DNA from: CAZKTO01 sp964555685
Lineage (GTDB): Bacteria > Chloroflexota > Dehalococcoidia > SHYB01
Reading direction: 5' to 3'
Assembly: GCA_964555685.1 (NCBI GenBank)
Contig: CAZKTO010000003.1
Span: 1-64,000 of the forward strand
Length of the DNA: 64,000 nt
Both the position numbers and the translations under genes were made by a program. The notes below the pieces were generated by a model. The model saw nothing but the letters and a program-made list of their open reading frames with translations. It was not told the origin of the DNA and ran no database searches. Shown here one piece after another: positions 34,101 to 40,468 of the stretch (the first letter of the stretch is position 1; every line of letters begins with the position of its first letter).

Positions 34101-34106
34101 ATTATA
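34101..34106 (-). promoter_or_regulatory. TATAAT -10 element of the aminotransferase gene
   Basis: Perfect TATAAT on the minus strand, 30 bp before the start codon, giving a leader of about 23 nt. A TTGGCG lies 15 bp upstream. Confidence 0.55.
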
Positions 34107-34135
34107 CCGGCGGCCCGCCCTCGCCAAGGTCGTGG

Positions 34136-34141
34136 TAGAAT
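34136..34141 (+). promoter_or_regulatory. TAGAAT -10 element of the divergent hydrolase gene
   Basis: TAGAAT, 36 bp before the ATG at 34178 and only 30 bp from the opposing TATAAT, so the two promoters overlap in their -35 regions. Confidence 0.45.
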
Positions 34142-34177
34142 CGCGCCGGCTCGAGAGTCTCGACCCGGGAGACGCCC

Positions 34178-34876
34178 ATGACCAACTATCTCCTCGTCCA
34201 CGGCGCGGCCCACGGGGCCTGGTGCTGGGGCCCCATGGTCCCGCTTCTCAAGAAGGACCGGCGCACCGGCGAGGTGCTGGCCATCGACCTCGTGGGCCAC
34301 GGCCAGCGCGTCCAGGAGAGGCCGCACGAGCGCATCACCCGCGAGGACTATATCCAGGACGTGGTCCAGGCCCTCGAGGGGCGCGGGCTGAAGGACGTGG
34401 TGCTGGTGGGCCACTCGAACGCCGGCACCATCATCCCCCAGGCGGCGACGCGGGTCCGCGAGCGCATCAAGCGCCTGGTCTTCGTCTCGGCGGCCATCCC
34501 GCCCGAAGGGAAGACCATCCAGCAGATGTTCGCCGAGCTGAAGTACTCGCCCTTCCGCCAGGGCGCATCGCAGGAGGAGAACTACCGGCGCATGTTCTGC
34601 AACGATATGGACGAGGCCACGACCCAGTGGCTCATCAAGCAGATCACGCCCGAGCCAGCCGGGGCCCTGGCGGAGCCGGTCCGCCGGCCGGGCTTTCCGA
34701 AGGACCTGCCCACGAGCTACGTGGTGCTGCTTCGGGACCGAGCCCTCACGCCCGAGGTCCAGCGGACGATGGCCGCCAACATCGGCCAGCCGGAGCTCGT
34801 CGACCTCGACGCGGGGCACGACGCCATGGTCTCGCGGCCCAAGGAGCTGGCCGAGATCCTCCTGCGCTACGCGTGA
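34178..34876 (+). CDS. alpha/beta hydrolase, EstC/hydroxynitrile lyase-like
   Basis: A 232-residue short alpha/beta hydrolase. It starts NYLLVHGAAHGAWCW, which is the oxyanion region of the salicylate-esterase / hydroxynitrile-lyase / EstC group. The nucleophile elbow is VLVGHSNAG. The aspartate (LLRDRALTPEVQ) and histidine (LDAGHDAMVSRP) are in the usual places. It likely hydrolyses a small carboxyl ester. It is transcribed divergently from the aminotransferase. Confidence 0.85.
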   Translation: MTNYLLVHGAAHGAWCWGPMVPLLKKDRRTGEVLAIDLVGHGQRVQERPHERITREDYIQDVVQALEGRGLKDVVLVGHSNAGTIIPQAATRVRERIKRLVFVSAAIPPEGKTIQQMFAELKYSPFRQGASQEENYRRMFCNDMDEATTQWLIKQITPEPAGALAEPVRRPGFPKDLPTSYVVLLRDRALTPEVQRTMAANIGQPELVDLDAGHDAMVSRPKELAEILLRYA

Positions 34877-34909
34877 CGGAGGCCAGCGAGCGCACCCTGC
34901 CTCAGATGC

Positions 34910-34915
34910 TATAGT
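34910..34915 (+). promoter_or_regulatory. TATAGT -10 element of the aldo-keto reductase gene
   Basis: TATAGT, 66 bp before the ATG at 34982; no convincing -35 box. Confidence 0.45.
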
Positions 34916-34981
34916 AGTTCGCAGCGGCCGCGCGGGCCACGCTGGCCCGGACGAGCGGACCGCGAGCACCCGGGGGCAAGG

Positions 34982-35974
34982 ATGAAATACCGCAGGCTGC
35001 ATCGCACAGACCTCACCCTCTCCGAGGTCGGGTTCGGCGTCTGGACCGTCGCGACGAACTGGTGGAGCGTCATCGACGAGGCCCAAGGGGTCCGGCTCCT
35101 GCGCAAGGCCTTCGACCTGGGCGTCACGTTCTACGACACGGCCGACACGTACGGCAACGGCGCTGGCGAGACGATCCTCGCCAAGGCGTTCCAGGGCCGG
35201 CGCCACGAGATCGTCATTGGCACCAAGTTCGGCTACGACTGGTACGCCCAGACGGGCCCGCGCACAGGCCACAAGGAGCTCCCGCAGGACTGGTCGCCGG
35301 CCTTTATTCGCAAGGCGTGCGAGCAGAGCCTCCGGCGCCTGGGGACCGACTACGTCGACCTCTACCAGCTCCACAACCCGCGCATCGGCGCCATTCGCGA
35401 CGACGCCATCTTCGACACCATCGAGCAGCTGCGCCGCGAGGGGAAGGTCCGCTACCACGGTTCGGCGCTGGGCCCGGACATCGGATGGTTCGATGAGGGA
35501 CAGGCCGCCATGCGCGAGCGCCACGTTCACTCGGTGCAGATCATCCACAGCATCCTGGAGCAGGAGCCGTCCCGGCGCTTCTTCCCCATCGCCGGCGAGA
35601 CGGACACGGGCCTCCTCTCGCGCGTCCCCCACGCCAGCGGGCTCCTGGATGGCACGGTCAACGAGCAGACCGTCTTCCCAGCCAGCGACCACCGCTCGCA
35701 CCGCAAGAAGGCCTGGCTGGACGAGTCGCTGAAGAAGCTGCGCGAGATCGCGTTCTTGACCCAAGACTACGACATGACGATCGGCCAGGCCGCCATCCAG
35801 TTCTGCCTGGCGGAGCGGCGCATCGTCACCGTCCTGCCGAACCTCACCAACGAGCCACAGCTCGTCGAGTTCTGCGCCGCGCCCGGCCGGTCCGCCATCG
35901 CCGCCAGCGACGTCGAGCGTCTGTACAAACTTTTCGACAATAATTTCAATGTAGCGCCTGCGGCGGCAGACTAA
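34982..35974 (+). CDS. aldo/keto reductase
   Basis: A 330-residue NADPH-dependent (alpha/beta)8-barrel oxidoreductase. The active-site tetrad is recognisable: Asp in FYDTADTYGNG with the catalytic Tyr, Lys in VIGTKFGYDW, and His in LYQLHNPR. The cofactor region PNLTNEPQLVEF is near the C terminus. It resembles the YdhF/IolS-like broad-substrate group. A C-terminal Ala-rich tail follows. A short GCTAGC-loop-GCTAGC hairpin lies about 50 bp after the stop. Confidence 0.9.
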   Translation: MKYRRLHRTDLTLSEVGFGVWTVATNWWSVIDEAQGVRLLRKAFDLGVTFYDTADTYGNGAGETILAKAFQGRRHEIVIGTKFGYDWYAQTGPRTGHKELPQDWSPAFIRKACEQSLRRLGTDYVDLYQLHNPRIGAIRDDAIFDTIEQLRREGKVRYHGSALGPDIGWFDEGQAAMRERHVHSVQIIHSILEQEPSRRFFPIAGETDTGLLSRVPHASGLLDGTVNEQTVFPASDHRSHRKKAWLDESLKKLREIAFLTQDYDMTIGQAAIQFCLAERRIVTVLPNLTNEPQLVEFCAAPGRSAIAASDVERLYKLFDNNFNVAPAAAD

Positions 35975-36022
35975 GCGCGCCGCTGAACTGTTACCGTAAT
36001 CACCTACTCTAAATACCGTGCT

Positions 36023-36039
36023 GCTAGCGGTTTGCTAGC
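36023..36039 (+). terminator. possible terminator of the aldo-keto reductase gene
   Basis: GCTAGC-GGTTT-GCTAGC hairpin, followed within a few bases by GATTTT. Weak stem. Confidence 0.4.
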
Positions 36040-36278
36040 GCCGATTTTCAGTGGCCGGACGTGGGTAGCAGATCCCGCCACGCCCCCTCAGGGGACCGGC
36101 CTCACAGCCTCGCCCCCGCGGCAGCGCGCAAGACGCCGCGTTGTCCGGCTCAACCCCCCCGCGGGGCCGGACGTCCGCCCCGAGCGCCGGCGGATGCTCC
36201 ATGGGCGCGGCGCGCCATTCCACCGCGCAGCCCTCGCCTCCGTGCCAGGCCTCGCACAACAGAAGGGGCGCCCCGCGC
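36040..36278. other. intergenic GC-rich stretch
   Basis: Short open frames exist on both strands but none has a ribosome-binding site or recognisable product. I see nothing convincing here. Confidence 0.4.
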
Positions 36279-36313
36279 AAAAAACCGAGGGAGACCCCAT
36301 GGTCTCCCTCGGT
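36279..36313 (-). terminator. intrinsic terminator of the micro-ORF unit
   Basis: A perfect 13-bp stem (ACCGAGGGAGACC with its complement, CCAT loop) followed on the minus strand by TTTTTT. This is the strongest Rho-independent terminator I found in the window. Confidence 0.9.
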
Positions 36314-36345
36314 GCCGGTAGAATCCGCCTAAGGCGGACTAGTCG

Positions 36346-36384
36346 CTACCTCTTGGGCTTGGGCTTACCAGCTGGCTTCTTCAT
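36346..36384 (-). CDS. 12-residue lysine/proline-rich micro-ORF
   Basis: Reads MKKPAGKPKPKR then stop. AAAGGAG lies 13 nt upstream of the ATG, a slightly long spacing. It is the second micro-ORF of a roughly 200-nt predicted transcript that ends in the terminator at 36279-36313. Half of its residues are Lys or Arg. No function is known to me; it could be a translated regulator leader or a bona fide basic micropeptide. Confidence 0.5.
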   Translation of the reverse strand: MKKPAGKPKPKR

Positions 36385-36437
36385 CACCAGTTGAAGCTCC
36401 TTTCTCAGACGGCAGCGGGACTGTCTCTACTTGCGTG

Positions 36438-36464
36438 TTACTTCTTTGGCTTCTTGGGCGCCAT
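36438..36464 (-). CDS. 8-residue lysine-rich micro-ORF
   Basis: Reads MAPKKPKK then stop. The strong AAAGGGGGG site ends six bases upstream of the ATG, and a TTGACG / TACAAT promoter lies immediately before. The same frame is open back to an ATG at 36659 (73 residues), so a longer protein with this C terminus is the alternative. The placement of promoter and ribosome-binding site favours the short form. Confidence 0.5.
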   Translation of the reverse strand: MAPKKPKK

Positions 36465-36484
36465 CTTGGTCCCCCCTTTACAGG

Positions 36485-36512
36485 ATTGTAGAGCGGGAGT
36501 GGCAGTCGTCAA
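36485..36512 (-). promoter_or_regulatory. promoter of the micro-ORF unit
   Basis: TTGACG and TACAAT on the minus strand with a 16-bp spacer. The predicted transcript starts near 36478, about 14 nt before the first micro-ORF. Confidence 0.65.
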
Positions 36513-36674
36513 TCGGTCTGCCTCGCTGTCCTGGCCTGGGACCGGGGGTCTCGATCCAGGATGGCGCGCTAGCCCGATAAGCCAGTCATCATCAGGCGGT
36601 GCTGATAACACGCGTTGCACCTTCCTCGTTACGATGCCGCTACGTTGTAGTGACATCATTTCTTACTCGAATCG

Positions 36675-36703
36675 ATTGTGATGGGCCCTAGACAAATTGT
36701 CAA
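36675..36703 (-). promoter_or_regulatory. second upstream minus-strand promoter with operator-like palindrome
   Basis: TTGACA and CACAAT, spacer 17 bp. The -35 box overlaps the palindrome GACAAATTGTC (36691-36701). It could drive a longer transcript through the micro-ORF region. Confidence 0.45.
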
Positions 36704-36849
36704 TACCTCTGCGGGCGAATTTCGGGCCAATTTTGAAAACTCGTGGCGCTGGGCTGGGCGGCCCGCACCGCGCGGGCGGGGCGAGCGCCCGCGGGCGGCG
36801 GGCCAGTCCCCTGCGGCCCAGCCCCGTGGCACGGCCCGTGGCCCGTGCG

Positions 36850-36855
36850 TATAAT
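36850..36855 (+). promoter_or_regulatory. TATAAT -10 element of the CoA-transferase pair
   Basis: Perfect TATAAT, 115 bp before the TTG start at 36971. Confidence 0.55.
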
Positions 36856-36970
36856 TGGCGCACTTGGCGGCGCTCCTCGTCCGTCGCGCTCCCCGGCCTT
36901 CGAACGAGACACGAGGGCAGGCCGGTGCGTTGATGGATGCAGCGGGGCGCCGCCCGCGGGAGACGAGCCC

Positions 36971-38182
36971 TTGGCCGAGCAAGCCCTGGCCGGCGTCCGA
37001 GTCCTGGACCTGACCCAGGCTATCGCCGGCCCCTACTGCGCCAAGCTCCTCGCCGACTACGGCGCCGACGTCATCAAGATCGAGCGGCCGGGCCTCGGCG
37101 ATCGCGCGCGGCGGATGGGGCCCTTCCATCGCGACCGCGTCCACCCGGAGCGTAGCGGGCTGTTCTGGCACCTCAACAGCAACAAGCGCAGCGTCACCCT
37201 CAACCTCAAGAGCGCCACGGGCAGGAGGATCTTCCTCGAGCTCCTGGACGGCGCCGGCGTCGTGGTCGAGAGCTTCGCGCCGCGGGTCATGCCGTCGCTG
37301 GGGCTGGACTACGAAACGCTGAGCGCCCGCCGGTCCTCTCTCGTCATGACCTCGATCTCCAACTTCGGACAGACGGGCCCCTACCGGGACTACAAGAGCG
37401 CCGAGATCGTCACCTACGCCATGGCCGGCCCCATGCACGGCACCGGCCTCCCGGAGCGGGAGCCCCTCAAGCTGGGCGAGAATGTGATCCAGTACCAGGT
37501 TGGCAGCGCCGCGGCGGCCGCCACCGCCATCGCCCTGTGGGAGGCCGAGGTCTCGGGCCGGGGCGACCATCTGGACGTGTCGCTCTTCCGCGCCCAGGCC
37601 TCCTCCCAGGACCGGCGCACCACCATGCTCATCGGCTTCCAGTACACGGGCGAGACGATGGACCGGAAGCCGGCGGGCGTGAGCCCGGGCGTGGGCGTCC
37701 GCCCCTGCGCCGATGGCTACGTCAACATCATGGGTGCGACGCTGCGCTTCCCCACCCTGCTCAAGATGATGGGGCAGACGGAGCTCTTGGACGACCCGCG
37801 GTTCAAGGACGACATGGCCCGCGCCCAGCCCGGCGCCTCCGAGGAGTTCGATACCTACTATATTCCTTATCTTATGCAGTACACCAAGCGGCAGCTCTTC
37901 GCCATGGCCCAGGCCCACCACCTGCCGTCGGGGCCCCTCTACGACTCGTCGGACCTCCTCTCCGATCCGCACTTCCGCGAGCGGGGGTTCTGGCCATCGG
38001 TGGAGCACCCGGGCGCCGGCCCCGTCGAGCAGCCGGGGCGGCCGTTCGTCATGGGCGAGACGCCGTGGCGGCTCCAGCGCCGGGCCCCCGGCCTGGGCGA
38101 GCACACGGAGGACGTCCTCTCGGGCATCCTCGGCTACTCGCGGCGGGACCTAGTCCGGCTCAGGCAGCTGGGCGTCGTGTAG
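36971..38182 (+). CDS. CaiB/BaiF family CoA-transferase (type III), subunit A of a pair
   Basis: A 403-residue type III CoA-transferase, which moves CoA between carboxylic acids. Family features include VRVLDLTQAIAGPYCAKLLADYGADVIKIERPG, NKRSVTLNLKSATGR and SNFGQTGPYRDYKSAEIVTYAMAG. At the position of the catalytic aspartate of formyl-CoA transferase this protein has Glu145. I chose the TTG at 36971, eight bases after GGGAG; upstream in-frame ATGs lie before the promoter. The next gene, a second family member, begins 11 bp downstream, and the pair matches the two halves of the fusion at 57235-59700. Confidence 0.85.
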   Translation: MAEQALAGVRVLDLTQAIAGPYCAKLLADYGADVIKIERPGLGDRARRMGPFHRDRVHPERSGLFWHLNSNKRSVTLNLKSATGRRIFLELLDGAGVVVESFAPRVMPSLGLDYETLSARRSSLVMTSISNFGQTGPYRDYKSAEIVTYAMAGPMHGTGLPEREPLKLGENVIQYQVGSAAAAATAIALWEAEVSGRGDHLDVSLFRAQASSQDRRTTMLIGFQYTGETMDRKPAGVSPGVGVRPCADGYVNIMGATLRFPTLLKMMGQTELLDDPRFKDDMARAQPGASEEFDTYYIPYLMQYTKRQLFAMAQAHHLPSGPLYDSSDLLSDPHFRERGFWPSVEHPGAGPVEQPGRPFVMGETPWRLQRRAPGLGEHTEDVLSGILGYSRRDLVRLRQLGVV

Positions 38183-38193
38183 GAGGCGGGACG

Positions 38194-39492
38194 ATGCCGT
38201 TGCCGCTTTCGGGCATTCGAGTGCTGGATCTGACAGCCGTGTGGGCCGGCCCGCACGCCACCATGATCCTCGCCGACTGGGGCGCTGAGGTCATCCGCGT
38301 CGAGTCGACCCAGGTCTTCCAGACGACCACGCGCGGGCACATGGTCAAGGTGCCCAAGCAGATGCCGAAGATGCGGAAGGGCTGGGGCTCGTGCTACCCG
38401 GACTGGGACCCGGGCGAGCGGCCATGGAACCGCTACCCGATCTTTCAGAGCCACGCCCGCAACAAGCTGAGCATGACCGCCGACCTGCGCCGGCCCGAGG
38501 GCCTGGCCGTCTTCCACCGGCTCCTCGCCGTCTCGGACGTCTTCATCGAGAACAACGTGCCGGAGACCATCGAGAAGCTGCACCTGACCTACGAGGAGCT
38601 GGTCAAGATCAAGCCGGACCTGATCCAGCTCCGCATGCCGGCCTATGGACTTAGCGGACCGTACAAGAACTACCGGTCGTTCGGCGTGCAGCTGGAGGGG
38701 ACCGCCGGCCACACGTGGGTGCGGGGCTACACGGACATGGACGCCTCCTCGCGGGACGACGCCTACTACGGCGACGCCGCCGCCGGCGTGAACGGCGCCT
38801 TCGCGGTGGTCATGGCCCTGCGCCACCGGCTGCGGACCGGCAAGGGCCAGCTCATCGAGCTCGCTCAATGCGAGACCTTCGCGCCGTACATGGGCGAGTC
38901 CATCATGGACTTCGTCATGAACGGCCGCGTCCACAGCACCCTGGGCAACCGCCATCCATCCAATGCGCCCCAGGGGGTCTATCGTTGCAGCGGCCAGGAC
39001 CGGTGGGTTACCATTGCCGTCAGGACGGACGGCGAGTGGCAGGGGCTCTGCCGGGCGCTCGGCAATCCGGTTTGGGCATCCGACCCCCGGTTCGCCACGG
39101 GCCTCGGGCGGTGGAGTCACCAGGACGCGCTGGACCCGCTCATCGAGGCGTGGACGCGCCAGCGCAGCGGCCGGGAGGCGATGGGGCTGCTCCAGGCGCA
39201 GGGGGTGCCGGCGGGCCCGGTGATGGACGAGCGCGACCTCTTCGCCGACCCACAGATCAACGGCCAGAGCTATTTCAAGCGCCTGACCCACGCCGACGCG
39301 GGCACGCACCTCTACCCCGGCCTCATGTGGTCTGCCCGGAACACGCCCAACGAGGTCCGGACGCCCCCGTGCCGCCTCGGCGAGCATAACCCATACGTCT
39401 ACCGCGAGCTCCTGGCCATCCCACCCGGCGAGTACGCGAGGATGGAGGAGACGGGGCATATCGGCGAGGTGTACGCGAGCCACCTGCCCTAG
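38194..39492 (+). CDS. CaiB/BaiF family CoA-transferase (type III), subunit B of a pair
   Basis: A 432-residue type III CoA-transferase (IRVLDLTAVWAGPHATMILADWGAEVIRVES; NKLSMTADLRRPEGLAVFHRLL; MPAYGLSGPYKNYRSFGVQLEGTAG). Its equivalent of the catalytic aspartate is Gly164 in a SFGVQLEGTAG motif, a pattern of the non-canonical branch. AGGAGG precedes the ATG. It likely forms a heteromer with the upstream protein, since the same two types are fused elsewhere in this window. The acid substrate is not predictable. Confidence 0.85.
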   Translation: MPLPLSGIRVLDLTAVWAGPHATMILADWGAEVIRVESTQVFQTTTRGHMVKVPKQMPKMRKGWGSCYPDWDPGERPWNRYPIFQSHARNKLSMTADLRRPEGLAVFHRLLAVSDVFIENNVPETIEKLHLTYEELVKIKPDLIQLRMPAYGLSGPYKNYRSFGVQLEGTAGHTWVRGYTDMDASSRDDAYYGDAAAGVNGAFAVVMALRHRLRTGKGQLIELAQCETFAPYMGESIMDFVMNGRVHSTLGNRHPSNAPQGVYRCSGQDRWVTIAVRTDGEWQGLCRALGNPVWASDPRFATGLGRWSHQDALDPLIEAWTRQRSGREAMGLLQAQGVPAGPVMDERDLFADPQINGQSYFKRLTHADAGTHLYPGLMWSARNTPNEVRTPPCRLGEHNPYVYRELLAIPPGEYARMEETGHIGEVYASHLP

Positions 39493-39509
39493 CGGCGCGG
39501 AGGGACGCT

Positions 39510-39525
39510 CCCCGACAAGTCGGGG
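39510..39525. repeat. palindromic repeat CCCCGAC-AA-GTCGGGG
   Basis: Exact copy between the CoA-transferase and the small membrane protein gene, 14 bp before the latter's ATG; it could mask the ribosome-binding site. Confidence 0.8.
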
Positions 39526-39539
39526 ACGAGGAGGAGGCC

Positions 39540-39935
39540 ATGGCCAAACGGTACGAACAGGAGATCGAAGAGATCGTCCGCAAGGCCGGGAACCTGCGGC
39601 CCCGGACGACCCTGCGCCAGCGGCTCGCTAAGGCCCTGGGGCGGGTGGGCCTGCGCCCGTCCGCACGGGCCGGCGGGGCCCTCGCGCGGGTAACGCCGCC
39701 CATGGTCGGAGGGTCGGGCGCACTGGTGCTGCTGGTGGCCCTGATCCTTCGGTCGGCGCCCATCGCCTTCGCCGGCCTCGGGTTGCTGCTGGCCGCCTAC
39801 CTGCTCGCCATCAGCCGCGGCCGGGGAACCTTCCACGAGATGACGGGCTACGACAAAGCCTGGCGGGGCCGGCCGATCGGCGGGCCGCCGGCTGGCGGCG
39901 GCCGCGCCAAGCGCTGGTTCGGCCGGAGGCGCTAG
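39540..39935 (+). CDS. small two-helix membrane protein
   Basis: A 131-residue protein. A charged N-terminal region (MAKRYEQEIEEIVRKAG) and a basic stretch precede two hydrophobic helices (about 55-90), and the C terminus is Gly/Arg-rich. There is no recognised domain. The basic ends would face the cytoplasm. Confidence 0.6.
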   Translation: MAKRYEQEIEEIVRKAGNLRPRTTLRQRLAKALGRVGLRPSARAGGALARVTPPMVGGSGALVLLVALILRSAPIAFAGLGLLLAAYLLAISRGRGTFHEMTGYDKAWRGRPIGGPPAGGGRAKRWFGRRR

Positions 39936-39949
39936 CAGTCAGCCGGGGG

Positions 39950-40240
39950 CTACTCCACTACCTGCTCGATGCGCTGGATCGCCGCGTCCAGCGTGGCGCG
40001 CTGAGCGTCCGAGCGAGCGGTGGCGTAGGCCTTGCGCAGCCGCGACACGACGCCGAGGCAGAAGGCCCTCCACTCCTCGTACGTCCGGCCCACCGGCACC
40101 GCGACGCCTGATCGCTCGATCTTCTTCTGCGACTCCTGGGCATGCTTCCGGCGCGGGTCGGCCAGTTCCAGCATGTCGGCCAGGTGCACCAGCCCCTCGA
40201 CGAAGTGCTCTCCGTCCTCGAACGTCTCGCCACGCGCCAT
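39950..40240 (-). CDS. hypothetical helical protein
   Basis: A 96-residue acidic, all-helical protein (GEHFVEGLVHLADMLELADPRRKHAQESQKK ... TLDAAIQRIEQVVE). AAGGAG sits at the right distance before the ATG. I do not recognise a family. It converges on the small membrane protein gene. Confidence 0.6.
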   Translation of the reverse strand: MARGETFEDGEHFVEGLVHLADMLELADPRRKHAQESQKKIERSGVAVPVGRTYEEWRAFCLGVVSRLRKAYATARSDAQRATLDAAIQRIEQVVE

Positions 40241-40409
40241 CGGGTAGGCTCCTTCGGGTCACCCCCAGTCTACCAGGCCAGGGCAACGGACGACCCCGGC
40301 CTCAGGCCCGCGCGGCGCGGAGCATCCCGAAGGGCCGGCGGACGGGCAGCGCCAGCAAGCGCCCCCGCGCCACGTCGATGGCCAGCGGGCTGTTCCCGCC
40401 GCCTTTTTG

Positions 40410-40439
40410 TTGCCTCCGCTCTCACCCCTCGGCTATCAT
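40410..40439 (+). promoter_or_regulatory. promoter of the dehydratase-like gene
   Basis: TTGCCT and TATCAT, spacer 18 bp, 29 bp before the ATG at 40469. Confidence 0.5.
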
Positions 40440-40468
40440 GGCTGCACCCAACCGCCAGGAGCGTGTCC

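Noticed and set aside
36035..36280. 81-residue open frame on the minus strand after the aldo-keto reductase
   Set aside because: No ribosome-binding site or recognisable fold, and most of it lies downstream of the strong terminator at 36279-36313.
36541..36620. tRNA-like sequence (GATCGAGACCC next to a CG-rich arm)
   Set aside because: The arms do not form a T-stem/loop with a matching acceptor stem and there is no plausible anticodon arm.
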